From contig JASDDO010000016.1 in the NCBI GenBank assembly GCA_030015575.1, forward strand, positions 106,349,241 to 106,413,240: a stretch of DNA of 64,000 nt, read 5' to 3'. This document shows positions 19,753-31,138 of this stretch, piece by piece. Numbering within the stretch: the stretch's first letter is position 1; the number at the start of each line of letters is the position of its first letter. Source of the DNA: Agapanthus africanus (taxonomy: Eukaryota; Streptophyta; Magnoliopsida; Asparagales; Amaryllidaceae). The notes under the pieces are model-generated. The model was not told where the DNA came from. It saw only the letters and a program-made list of their open reading frames with translations, and made no database searches. Position numbers and translations under genes: made by a program.

Positions 19753-21880
19753 TGAAAGGTTACGCTAGTGCCCCGGCCAACTACCGTGGCCAAATGCGGA
19801 ATAAATTTTTTTCTAACGATTAGAACATGGCACTAGAATAATCTTTAACCCGGATCTTTTCATAAACCTATCTAGCAAAACTAAAAGATGAACTAATTAC
19901 TATGATGAAGAAATCTCACCAAACGAACCAAGTCCTTCGGTCTTCTTTCTTCATCTTTAGCTCCAAGTGGCCACCTTGAACATGCTTGATCTTCTTTGTT
20001 AGCTCCTTTGGTTCTCCGAGATTGATATTGCCCTCCAGTCCTCCTTTGTCGTAGATGATCCACCCAAGGGATATGATCCATGGCTCTATCTCCTCACAAT
20101 ATCTCAAGTGGAGCAATTAGAGAACTTGGGTTGCTAAACCAAGTAATCTAGGATGTAGTGTGAAGATCTAAGTGTTTGCTATCTCTTTCTTGCCTCTTCA
20201 CTTGTTTCTCAACTCATGAGAAGGGTAGTGAAGAGGAAGATGATGAAAGTGGAGGAAACTCAACAGGAGGGAGGAGATGAAGAAAAATGGGAGCTCAAGA
20301 AATTATGAAGCATGCATGAGAGAGAAAATCAACACAAAGGTTTTGTGTATGAATTTTTTGAATAAACAATCAACAACCATCTTTCAATAGTAACTACAAA
20401 TGAATTAAAAATTCATTTGTTAACTATTAAAGCATGGTTATCACCATTCCTCCCATACCTCACACTTTACACCTCATTTCCATTTATCAAATTAATTGAA
20501 AAAGCATAATGAGGTGGAAACCTTCTAGAAGGTAATCTGTAATAAAATACGGATTACAGTCTACTGTATATACATACCTGCATTCGGATAAAAACATGAA
20601 TTCCTAAAGAGATAGAATAACACGAAGAACTTAATACTAGAATATACATATCGAAATACATATATGTAAACTATTAAATCAATACCTGATTTAATAATCT
20701 GGCTCAAACCCGAGCCGGCTAGTATTACCAACTGTCCAATCGAATGTCCGAGTATAAAGTACATCAATCGATTGAGACCCTGCACGTATCCAATACGGCT
20801 ACTACATCATTTCGCCTGAACCAGGGAAACCCTTTCTGTGGGACTCTAAAGACTCGACAGTACGCCGGCAATGAGTTACTGGATAAATCCATGACCACAA
20901 GCACGTTAGCGGTACTAGCTGTACGTAACGGCTACCCGGGTACCTGTTTAAAAAGAAGGTCGACAAGAAAACTCATCCAGATTCCTACTGAGCCTATCTG
21001 TGACAATCTCCATACAGTCCGGTCTCTTCGTCTAAGAGTATCGCATACCGGGTCTAGGGGGTGGTAAACGTCAGACCCTGATAACATGGTAATTCGTGCT
21101 GAAGCGGCTCAGGGCCAATCCTGGAAACTACTGATCAGCCTATCAGTAAATCCCAACTGCCTTGGCCAAGGTCTTATGGTCCTGACCAATCAAACACAGT
21201 GCGATATCGACTCCCAATACCGGGAGAGACGAATCCCCGACAATCGCTCACTGCCTCCATGTGGCTCGGGACTGTACCCAACCAAAACCTGTTTGCACGA
21301 CTCAGTAGATCCGTGGTAGGGTAGTGATCAAAGCACAGTGGGAACTCACAAGAGACAAATGACGATCTCAGGTCAAAATACTAACCTGTACTCATGTCAC
21401 CTGAGAACTTCCATCTGACGATAGGTATAGTACCATCTGGAAGTCCTCGGTGAGTCCGTCCGGTGTACTCACCCCCAGTGAGCACATGTATACGATCTTA
21501 GGTCTAAAGACCAATGGTTGCGGGACAAACCATCACCCCTCGTCGGGGTCTAGAAATGTATACACTAGTCTACTCCGGAATATCGATGCCCAGTCTTGAT
21601 ACTCCCACGACTAGGAACCATTTAAGGATGTGCGTACTGACTACCCAGCTCCTATAATTATGATCGCCATCACAACGCAGGTAGTCTAGCAATGATCCTA
21701 CGGGCTTTATCAACATGTATAAAAGATAAGTAATAGCAAGTAAAACATACACATGTTAAGATAAAGTCAAACCAAATAGCATACTATCATATCAAGCAAG
21801 ACTGTCATGTACATATATATGTCCAAGCATCCATATGTATACATATACAATAATGGCCTTTAGGGCATACATATCCAACA
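19753..21880 (-). repeat. Solo-like LTR of Copia-E (2,128 bp)
   Basis: On the minus strand it starts TGTTGGATATGTATGCCC at 21,880 and ends AACCTTTCA at 19,753, where the text switches back to Athila. No primer site follows its 3' end. It is followed on the right by Athila text (21,881 on), the same text that flanks the E 5' LTR at 31,139. Flanks are CAATG (19,748-19,752) and CATTG (21,881-21,885), a 4/5 match to a direct target duplication. See the rearrangement finding. Confidence 0.88.
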
Positions 21881-22691
21881 CATTGGCCAGTCGAGAGAGA
21901 GAGGATCTCATAGGGGTACATGGATAGCCATTATGAGGAGAAGAACTGGACGAGAAGGGATCCCAGTGAGCACCCGGGGCCAGAAGATTCCACGGAGGCG
22001 GTTCTAAACAAACCAGAACCAGACAATGAGCAAGACTTGCAACGCATGACTTTTTGCAATATCCGTCACATGATGAAGAAACAATTGGAAAATGCAAGCG
22101 CAACTTGACAGATTTGAAGCAGCGCAGGAAGAAGCTAGTGGAAGCAAAAAGGGGAAAGGAAAATCAAAGCGACAATGAGGACATTGCCCAAATCAAGTTT
22201 TAGGGTATTAAGATGAGGTGTTTTCATGTATATAGCATGCAGTTTGCATTTACATATTTCCTGCATTTCCGCTCTTTCATTTCCTGTATTTTTGCTTTAT
22301 TTTCATGTGGTTTGCATTACATATTTGCTTTTGTACTGCATTTTTCTTATTCTACCCAAAAATTGAAAAAAGAAAAAAAATAGTTTTTAGAATTTCCCTT
22401 TCTTTTTGTATATACAAAAATCCATAAAACACAAAAATTGAAATTTTTTCAAAAAAAACCAGAAAAACTTTGTCGTCAAGTTAGCCAGTAGGAAAACTTA
22501 TATTCGAAATATCGATGGTTTGATTTGATAAGATTGAAACAACTAAATCTTATTTTTAGAAATTGAAAACCCGAAAAAAATAACCTGAGTTTAACTATAG
22601 CTAATAAATGTCTTTGTATCACAATACACGTGTCGTGACTTTTAAGAATTAGATGACGAGTTTGATATGTCTTAAAAACTTTTGAAAAATT
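21881..22691 (+). repeat. Duplicated Athila segment (copy 1)
   Basis: About 810 bp nearly identical to 31,139-31,949 (about 2% different by eye in the first 340 bp). It contains the tail of the env-position ORF (DLKQRRKKLVEAKRGKENQS near 22,110-22,170) and AT-rich 3' non-coding Athila text. The ORF at 21,920-22,108 is out of frame with that tail and is not a gene. Confidence 0.9.
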
Positions 22692-22705
22692 AGATGACGA
22701 GTTTG
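22692..22705. other. Template-switch junction insert
   Basis: AGATGACGAGTTTG here repeats bases found 42 bp upstream (22,650-22,663). It links the end of the duplicated Athila segment to the middle of the E 3' LTR, with AATT and GTTTG shared at the two joins. Confidence 0.8.
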
Positions 22706-23291
22706 CACGACTCAGTAGAGTCGTGGTAGGGTAGTGATCAAAGAACAGTGGGAACTCACACAAGACAAATGACGATCTCAGGCCTAAAGACTAACCTGTA
22801 CTCATGTCACCTGAGAACTTCCATCTGACGATAGGTATAGTACCATCTGGAAGTTCTCAGTGAGTCCGTCCGGTGTACTCACCCCCAGTGAGCACCTGTA
22901 TACGATCTTAGGTCTAAATACCAATGGTCGCGGGACCAAACCATCGCCCCCCGTCGGGGTCTAGAAACGTATACACTTGTCTACTCCGGAATATCGATGC
23001 CCAGTCTCGATACTCCCACAACTAGGGACCATTTAAGGATGTGCGTACCGACTACCCAGCTCCCATAAGTATGATCGCCATCACAACACAGGTAGTCTAG
23101 CAATTATCCTACGGGCTTTATCAACATGTATAAAAGATATGTAATAGCAAGTAAAACATACACATGTTAAGATAAAGTCAAACCAAATAGCATACTATCA
23201 TATCGAGCAAAACTGTCCTGTACATATATATGTCCAAGCATCCATATGTATACATATACAATAATGGCCTCTAGGGCATACATATCCAACA
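22701..23291 (-). repeat. Truncated 3' LTR of Copia-E (591 bp)
   Basis: It corresponds to 21,291-21,880 of the complete LTR. It starts TGTTGGATATG at 23,291 on the minus strand after the polypurine tract and is lost beyond 22,701 at the duplication junction. By eye it is more distant (about 4-5%) from the 5' LTR than the matching part of the solo-like LTR is (about 2-3%). Confidence 0.88.
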
Positions 23292-23303
23292 ATCTCCCAC
23301 TTG
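23292..23303 (-). promoter_or_regulatory. Polypurine tract of Copia-E
   Basis: Minus strand GCAAGTGGGAGAT directly before the LTR start, as in Copia-1 and B. Confidence 0.85.
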
Positions 23304-23346
23304 CACTAAGGCCATATATTGGTGTACGGAGTATCCAACGTCTGCT

Positions 23347-24252
23347 CTAGTGCCAGCTGTTGGCATACCGCATACCCAACATCTCAAAAAGTCTCTCGAA
23401 CTGTGCTTGAGGAAGGGCCTTGGTGAATGGATCCGCAGTGTTGTCTTTTGTATCCACTCTACGTACCTCGATCTCCTGGCGATCTACGACCTCCCTGATC
23501 AGGTGATACCGCCTTAAGATGTGCCTGGATTTCTGATGGGACCGTGGTTCCTTCGCTAAAGCTATAGCCCCATTGTTATCGCAATACAAAGGTATTGGGT
23601 CAACAATGGACGTAACTTCCTCAAGTTCACTAATGAACTTCTTCATCCAGACCGCCTCTTTTGCGGCATCGCTTGCAGCAATGTATTCAGCCTCCATTGT
23701 CGAGTCTGCGACGGTATCCTGTTTGGAGCTCTTCCAATACACCGCCCTTCCGTTGAGGGTAAACACAAAACCCAAGACAGACTTGCTGTCATCCTTGTCA
23801 CTCTGGAAGCTTGAATAGGAAAAGGACTCGACCTTTAGGTCTCCATTTCCGTAAACCAAGAACATCTCCTTAGTCCTTCTCAGGTATTTGAGAATGTTCT
23901 TTATTGCTGTCCAGTGGTCCTCACCTGGGTTCGACTGATACCGGCTCACCACGCTTAGCGCATAAGCTACATCTGGCCTTGTACATAGCATCACATACAT
24001 TATAGATCCTACCTCCGAAGCGTAGGGTATAGTGCTCATGCGAACCCTCTCCTCGTCAGTGTTGGGAGACATTTCCTTGGAGAGGGTGATTCTATGCAAT
24101 GCAAGTATGTTACCTCGCTTGGAATCTTCCATACTAAATCTCTTTAGTACGGTCTCTATGTACCTGGACTGTGAAAGTCCCAGTAATCTCTTGGATCTAT
24201 CTCTGTAGATCTTAATCCCCAGAATGTACGAGGCATCACCCAGGTCCTTCAT
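23347..24252 (-). pseudogene. pol: Copia-E pol: RT C-terminal part and RNase H
   Basis: A 301-codon open segment runs from MKDLGDASYILGIKIYRD to ADPFTKALPQAQFERLFEML. It contains the RNase H blocks WKSSKQDTVADSTMEAEY and LYCDNNGAIALAKE. The first RNase H acidic position is Tyr here (SFSYSSFQSD), where Copia-1 has Asp (AFADSGFQSD). Activity is therefore doubtful even without the upstream breaks. Confidence 0.88.
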
Positions 24253-24261
24253 GGAGAACCT

Positions 24262-24540
24262 TTATGATAAGAATAGCTTGACCAATTGTAGCATAGGAAT
24301 GTCATTTCCTATCAAAAGAATGTCTTCCACGTACAAGACTAGGAACACGACAATTCGTCCTACAATCTTCTTATAAATACAAGGCTCATCCTCGTTCTTG
24401 ATGAAGTCAAATTCCTTGATTGTTTCATTAAAATAGATGTTCCAGCCCCGCGATGCCTGCTTCAATCTATAAATGAATTTAAGCAACTTGCACACCTTCC
24501 CACTTCTCCCACTGTATTCGAAACCTTCCGGCTGATCCAT
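24262..24540 (-). pseudogene. pol: Copia-E pol: RT palm with altered catalytic box
   Basis: Text MDQPEGFEYSGRSGKVCKLL to LYVEDILLIGNDIPML. The RT box reads YVED where YVDD is nearly invariant, so the first Asp of the pair is Glu. A frameshift follows after LFLS at about 24,262 and another precedes it near 24,570. Confidence 0.87.
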
Positions 24541-24566
24541 ATAAACGCACTCTTCTAAACTTCCGT

Positions 24567-24851
24567 TCAGAAAAGTCGTTTTACGTCCATCTGCCAGATC
24601 TCAAATTTATGGAAGGCAGCAATGGCAAGTAGGATCCGAATGGATTTAAGCATGGCCACTGGAGAAAAGGTTTCATCATAGTCCACACCTGGTCTTCGAC
24701 GAAAACCTTTTGCAACAAGTCTAGCCTTATAGGTTTCCACCTGCCCATCTACACCAAATTTCCTTTTGTAGATCCATTTGCATCCAACGGGTTTTACCCC
24801 AGGTGGAGCAATATCCATGGTCCACACTTTATTGGTGTACATGGACTCCAT
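24567..24851 (-). pseudogene. pol: Copia-E pol: RT N-terminal part
   Basis: MESMYTNKVWTMDIAPPGVK to EIWQMDVK, with the Trp that is a stop in Copia-1 still present. It ends at a one-base deletion in the VNTAFLNG motif. Upstream (24,852-25,139) the same frame can be read as the linker WLDAI, stop, ..., RYYGFLIDGNQED with further single stops. Confidence 0.87.
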
Positions 24852-25139
24852 TTCGGATCATATAGCATCCAGCCATTTATCAGAGTCCCTACTGATAATG
24901 GTCTGCCTGAAACTAGTAGGATCATCTTCCTCCAAGATGCAATCTTCTTGATTCCCGTCTATGAGAAAACCGTAGTATCTTTAGGGCGGATGAGAAATCC
25001 TACCAGATCTGTGGAGTGGCTGAGGTTTGTCTGGAACTATTGAATCCTCTGGTTCTACCAAACCTTCAGTTATAGTTTTTCCCTCTGGAATTTCTTCCAG
25101 TACTACCGTGCTCCCACTTATTTCTTTTGCAAGAAATTG

Positions 25140-25409
25140 CTACTCTAAAAAGGTGGCGTGCTGAGAAACAAAAACCTTCTGTTCCTCGGTGTGGTAGAAC
25201 AAATATCCATAACCGTTCTTAGGATATCCTACAAACTTACACAAAACTGACGGTGCCTCCAGTTTATCCGGATTATGCTTTTTAACATAAGCCGGACAAC
25301 CCCATATCTTTAATCTTTTAAGATATGGCCTTTTACCATTCCATAACTCGAATGGTATCTTAGGCACGGATTTGGATGGAACATCATTCAACAGATATGC
25401 CGCTGTCAA
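25140..25409 (-). pseudogene. pol: Copia-E pol: integrase C-terminal region
   Basis: TAAYLLNDVPSKSVPKIPFE, IWGCPAYVKKHNPDKLEAPS, CKFVGYPKNGYGYLFYHTEE. The catalytic Glu segment (HNGVSERRNRT) lies between this and the next fragment, at about 25,480-25,510, between two nonsense codons. Confidence 0.86.
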
Positions 25410-25511
25410 AAGCGCATGTCCCCAAAATTAAAGAGGCAACTCGGCATTACTCATCATGGAACGAACCATGTCCAATAGGGTACGGTTCCTCCGCTCCGAT
25501 ACACCGTTGTG

Positions 25512-25991
25512 CTATGGTGTATACGGAGGAGTAAGCTGAGAGAGAATTCCATTCTCTTTTAGGTATTCTAGGAATTCCGTGCTTAAGTGCTCCCCTCCTC
25601 TATCAGATCGGAGGATCTCGATACTTTTGCCAGTCCGGTTCTCTACTTCGTTTCTGAATTCTTTGAATTTCTCAAAAGCTTCAGATTTGTGTTTCATAAG
25701 ATACACATATCCGAACCTAGAGAGATCGTCAGTGAATGTGATGAAGCACGAGAACCCTGCATGTATAGACATTGGACCACATACATCACTGTGTATGAGT
25801 CCCAAGAGCTCTGCTGCTCTTTCTCTGTGTCCGGTAAACGGATATTTGGTCATCTTTCTTTTGAGACAAGATTGACAAGTTTCATAAGATGAAAATTCGA
25901 ACGTATCCAAAAGTCCATCTTTATGCAACTTACTCAGTCTTTTCTCTCCGATATGACCAAGTCGACAATGCCACAAGTAGGATTCATTCAA
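25512..25991 (-). pseudogene. pol: Copia-E pol: GAG-pre-integrase and integrase core
   Basis: HCRLGHIGEKRLSKLHKDG with CQSCLKRKMTKYPF (HHCC finger), HSDVCGPMSIHAG and TFTDDLSRFGYVYLM (both catalytic Asp), RSDRGGEHLSTEFLEYLKE. It stops at a TAG after PPYTP, where Copia-1 reads on. A single C-to-T change would explain it. Confidence 0.88.
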
Positions 25992-26107
25992 ATCTGAACT
26001 CTTCCTCTAGCGTGTGTTTTGTATACTGAGAACTGTGTTTTGATTCATAACATAGATACCATTACACAGTGTGCCTTCTGCAACCAATACCAGATTAAGG
26101 TAAATGT

Positions 26108-26385
26108 TCATGATATTTCTGTCAAGAACAACTTATATCCATCTTTATCAAGTAAAGAAACTGATATGATGTTGCAAACCATAGAAGGTACATAGTAGCA
26201 ATTGTTCAAAATCATAGTATTGCCATTTGGCAATGCTAGGTGATATTCACCGACGACAGCAGCATCAATTTGTGCTCCATTCCATACTCTGAGAGACATA
26301 TTACCTGGTCCAACTATCTTACTTTTTCTCAGTCCCTGCAATAAATTACAGATATGAGATCCTGATCCGGTATCTAGTACCCAGG
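26108..26385 (-). pseudogene. pol: Copia-E protease
   Basis: Read from about 26,385, LDTGSGSHICNLLQGLRKSK gives the aspartic protease active site in frame with the following GAQIDAAVVGEYHLALPNGN and NNCYYVPSMVCNIISVSLL. A small indel at about 26,385 breaks the join to the upstream remnant. Confidence 0.84.
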
Positions 26386-26643
26386 AGGTAGACTGACTGA
26401 AAAACAGTTCTCAATAACAAAAGCTCCTGAAGAAGACGTAATAGTGTGCTTCTTCTTCGTTAGGGTCATCAAGGAATTCATGTAGTCCTCTTTCCCTAGT
26501 TCATACTCATGACCGTCATCATAAGTTAGAGCTAAACCGACATTCCCCAGCCCCGAATAAGAATTCGGATCGGTCAAGCGATACATTTTTGTATCTTGAT
26601 TAGGGCGTGAAATGGTTGCTACCTCGAGAGAGAAAAGAAACAC
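26374..26643 (-). pseudogene. gag: Copia-E gag remnant (about 90 codons instead of about 300)
   Basis: After the pyrimidine-rich acceptor-like tract the text goes almost at once to TSSSGAFVIENCFSVSL, the segment just before the protease in Copia-1 (TSGVFVIENCLSINST). The UBN2-type domain, basic stretch and CCHC knuckle are absent. Copia-C has a gag gap at the same place. Confidence 0.75.
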
Positions 26644-28998
26644 TCAGCATGCGCTCTTGCAAGATTAGATTGGTTATTAGATTTATCTAATCAGGATGGC
26701 TCCCACTATTTCCTCGAATTCTTCTTCAAACCTTAAAAGAAGAATTAGTTGGGATTAATCGTACGTCACAATACTTGCTTAACCTTTCGGCCAGGCTGGT
26801 GTCAGTACTTCGAGGGATGTTTTCTAACGCTTTCGCGAAGTTCCATAATTACATAACCTCTTTTCCCTGGAGGATTAACCCCGCTAACACCGTTCTAGAC
26901 ACCTACTTGGTTTATAGCATTGATTGTTAAGTGAGAAAATCTCCCAAGAGTAATCCTACTCATCCGTGGGATCAGGATCCAACTATCATCGCATGATAAC
27001 CTAGATGGAAGCCACTTTAGTCACCACACACTAGAAGGTATGCAACACTAGCAAATTTCCTGTATATTTGAATCTCCCGATGTGGTTTTTGCCCCTAGCG
27101 GTTTATGACCTTGACTAGGTCAACATATCATAAGCCGCTAGTCAAGTTCAACCCATCATTATCCTAGATTAACTTAGAGCCATCCATATATACCCTTGAC
27201 TAGGTCAAAATGGTTATACGGCTGTCCTAAATAATCGCAATACCTGCAACAAACAAGCATTACTCAGCTACCGAACACTACGTCTTGACTATGTCAAAAC
27301 ACGCAGCACGAATACTAAGCAACACTCGTAAGAAATGACGGTGGGCTACGGTTGGGTTGTTGGCAAAAAACCTGTTAACGTAATGAACTTGATATCGTTG
27401 AAGGAACCCGAGCAGTTTTGAAAAGGAGTGGTTTAGGCTCCGCTTTTGAAAACTTGTGGTTTTGAAAAAAAACCCGAGTAATCTATAGTATAGACTTTCT
27501 CTTAAGAGGTCACTCCCCATGAAGGGATCTCGGCTCTTGCCTCCTGGAATGAGGTGCTGGATATTCATGACCGAATACCACTGTGCAAAGCGAAAGAATA
27601 TAACTACAGTTTTCGAAATTTGTTCCAACAACATCTTTTAGGTTATTTTCTTGCATTAATAAAAATTAATGTGGTCCCATCAATTAACCTATCACACCAG
27701 AAAAGAACGAAAATATGATGTACGTATATGCCATCCGCATTCGCCACGAGGCCCCGTCATCACTCGTTAGGTTACTTTACTAACGACAGAGCGGGGGCTG
27801 GACTAGCGCGGGTGCAAAACATATACAACATCTACTAGTATATATATAAGTATATATAACATTCGTCCCAGGCATGATAATAAGCAACATCACAGAATCA
27901 CAGCCAACAATACAGAATGGTGGATAATCTTGGAGCCTCAAGTTTCATTTGAGCCGCAAATAAAACCCGACGTTCCCGGTCGTGTGGATAGCCTGTGCAA
28001 TGAAAACCTGAACCCCTACGAGCATGACAAGTTACCCGCCAATCCCAGAAGTGAGGCAACCCCCATCAACAAAGTGAATGGGTCATCCAGCACTTCACGG
28101 AATCCGATAACTTGGGCGCCCCTCCGTGGGTCATCCTATACCCCCCACGAGTGCGGCGAATAGCCCGCCAATTCTAGAATGAAGCCCCCTCCTTCTCAAC
28201 GCAATGAGATGCGGTCTTGTTGCCTTCTAGAACCCGGCTATCCGTGCACTCCACCGCGGGGAAATCCTAGTACAGAAAATGAAAATAATATGTACAAATT
28301 GTGACATCGACCTAAACCCGGTCGTGCCCCAAACAAATAATATACAATCCGGCAAAGACGGCAGTCCACATGTCGGACGCTCGCCCCGCAATAAAAAATG
28401 TACAAATGAATACAAACTGTTCTAAATCATTGCACTACCGGCTATCCACCACGACAATCCAACCACAATATCAGCATAATCACAGAACATCAGCGTGAAT
28501 GTCATGTTTGCAAACTCTTCTAAAAAGACATATAACAGATAAACGGGTTTACCGATCAAATGACATTCACGGTCGCAGATGCTAATCTACGCACCGATAA
28601 CAATTAAACTGTTGTTAAAAATATAACGACTTCGAAACACTCCAAATTGCCCCAAACCGAAAAACAACAGAAAATCAAACTTAGCCAAAAACTAACAACA
28701 TCTGAAACCCAAACTCCTCCAGATAAGAACACAGACCAAAACACGTGGCAATCCACCATAATAAAACCGGTGAGGCCGGATTTTTGAAGGTTGTGGCCGG
28801 CCAAAACATGGTGGAATTGATTCATTTTTGTTCAGGGTTCATCTCACAGTCAAAGGATTACTCTGCGCTTGCTTTAAAAAAAAATTGAAGCCTTTAAAAA
28901 ATCGACAGAAACTGGAAGTTTGGTTTCAATGTTATGGAGTTGTTTCGGTTTCGTTGTTTTAACATTGTTTAAACTTGCTATTGTAGGGTTTATGGGCT
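26620..28998 (-). other. Leader of Copia-E
   Basis: About 2.4 kb without a credible gene. On the minus strand it carries a GC-rich paired region near 28,745-28,830, the conserved leader block (27,820-27,727), one copy of the CACCTCATTC/GAGATCCCTTC block near 27,500-27,560, and three hairpins TTGAC-nnn-GTCAA at 27,285-27,297, 27,196-27,208 and 27,111-27,123. Confidence 0.75.
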
Positions 28999-29011
28999 GG
29001 CTCTGATACCA
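28999..29011 (-). promoter_or_regulatory. Primer-binding site of Copia-E (tRNA-iMet type)
   Basis: Minus strand TGGTATCAGAGCC directly after the LTR end AACCTTTCA. This is the standard plant initiator Met-tRNA complement. Confidence 0.93.
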
Positions 29012-31138
29012 TGAAAGGTTACGCTAGTGTCCTGGCCAACTACCGTGGCCAAATGCGGAACAATTTTTTTTCTAATGATTAGAACATGGCACTAGAATAA
29101 CCTTTAACACGGATCTTTTCATAAACCTATCTAGCAAAACTAAAACATGAACTAACTACTATGATGAAGAAATCTCACCAAACGAACCAAGTCCTTCGGT
29201 CTTCTTTCTTCATCTTTAGCTCCAAGTGGCCACCTTGAACATGCTTGATCTTCTTTGTTGGCTCCTTTGGTTCTCCGCGATCGATCTTGCTCTCCGGTCA
29301 TCCTTTGTCGTAGATGATCCACCTGAGAGATATGATCTATGGCTCTAGCTCCTCACAATATGTCAAGTGGAGCAACTATAGAACTTGGATTGCGAAACCA
29401 AGTAATCTATGATGTAGTGTGAAGATCTAAGTGTTTGCTATCTCTTTCTTGTCTCTTCACTTGTTTCTCAACTAATGAGAAGGGTAGTGAAGAGGAAGAT
29501 GATGAAGGTGGAGGAAACTCAAGAGGAGGGAGGAGATGAAGAAAAATGGGAGCTCAAGAAATTATGAAGTATGCATGAAAGAGAAAATCAACACAAAGGT
29601 TTTGTGTATGAATTTTTTGAATAAACAATCAACAACCATCCTTCAATAGTAACTAAAAATGAATTAAAAATTCATTTTTTAACTATTGAAGCATGGTTAT
29701 CACCATTCCCCCATACTTCACACTTTACACATCATTTCCATTTATCAAATAAATGGAAAAAGAAAAATGAGGTAGCCACCTTCTAGAAGGTAGTCTGTAA
29801 TAAAATACGGATTACAGTCTACTGTATATACATACCTGCATTCGGATAAAAACACGAATGCCTAAAGAGATAGAATAATACGAAGAACGTAATACCAGAA
29901 TATACATATCTAAATACATATATGTAAACTATTAAATCAATACCTGATTTAATAATCCGACTCAAACCCGAGCCGTCTAATATTACCAACTGTCCGATCA
30001 AAAGTCCGAGTACAAAGTACATCAATCGATCGAGACCCTGCACGTATCCAATACGGCTACTACATCATTTCGCCTGAACCAGGGAAACCTTCTGTGTGGG
30101 ACTCTAAAGACTCGACAGTACGCCGACAGTGAGTTACTGGATAAATCCATGACCACAAGCACGTCAGTGGCACTAGCTGTACGTAACGGCTACCCAGGTA
30201 CTTGTCGAAAAGGAAGGCCGACGAGCAAACTCATCCGGATTCCTATTGAGCCTATCTGTGACAATCTCCGTACAGTCCGGTCTCTTCGTCTGAGAGTATC
30301 GTATACCGGGTCTAAGGGGTGTTAAACGTCAGACCCTGATAACCTGGTAATTCGTGTTGATGCGGCTCAGGACCAATCCTGGAAACTACTGATCAGCCTA
30401 TTAGTAAATCCCAACTGCCTTGGCCAAGGTCTTATGGTCCTGACCAATCAAACACAGTGCGATATCGACTCCCAATAACGGGAGAGACGAATCCATGACA
30501 ATCGCTCACTGCCTCCATGTGGCTTGGGGCTGTACCCAACCAAAACCTGTTTGCACGACTCAGTAGATCCGTGGTTGGGCAGTGATCAAAGTACAGTGGG
30601 AACTCACAAGAGACAAATGACGATCTCAGGTCTAAAGACTAACCTGTACTCATGTGACCTGAGAACTTCCATCTGACGATAGGTATAGTACCATCTGGAA
30701 GTCCTCGGTGAGTCCGTCCGGTGTACTCACCCCCAGTGAGCACCTGTATACGATCTTAGGTCTAAAGACCAATGGTTGCGGGACAAACCATCACCCCTCG
30801 TCGGGGTCTAGAAACGTATACACTAGTCTACTCCGGAATATCGATGCCCAGTCTTGATACTCCCACGACTAGGGACTATTTAAAGATGTGCGTACCGACT
30901 ACCCAGCTCCCACAAGTATGATCGCCATCACAACGCAGGTAGTCTAGCAATGATCCTACGGGCTTTATCAACATGTATAAAAGATAAGTAATAGCAAGTA
31001 AAACATACACATATTAAGATAAAGTCAAACCAAATAGCATACTATCATATCAAGCAAGAATGTCATGTACATATATATGTCCAAGCATCCATATGTATAC
31101 ATATACAATAATGGCCTTTAGGGCATACATATCCAACA
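29012..31138 (-). repeat. 5' LTR of Copia-E (2,127 bp)
   Basis: Starts TGTTGGATATG at 31,138 and ends TTTCA at 29,012, flanked by the primer site inside and Athila text outside. Collinear with the solo-like LTR at 19,753-21,880. Confidence 0.93.

Larger units (their letters stand above)
22692..31138 (-). mobile_element. Copia-E: Angela/Tork-like element with truncated 3' LTR, gag deleted
   Basis: On the minus strand the order is 5' LTR (31,138-29,012), tRNA-iMet primer site, leader of about 2.4 kb, very short gag remnant, protease, integrase, RT, RNase H, polypurine tract and 591 bp of 3' LTR. The polyprotein resembles Copia-1 closely. Breaks are a small number of nonsense codons and frameshifts, and two catalytic residues have changed. 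It sits in the Athila env-position ORF. Confidence 0.9.

Noticed and set aside
21920..22108. Duplicated small gene (also at 31,178-31,366)
   Set aside because: Out of frame with the Athila tail and present twice only because the flank was duplicated.
27930..28163. 77-codon ORF in the E leader
   Set aside because: Not conserved as protein in the leaders of B, C or Copia-1.
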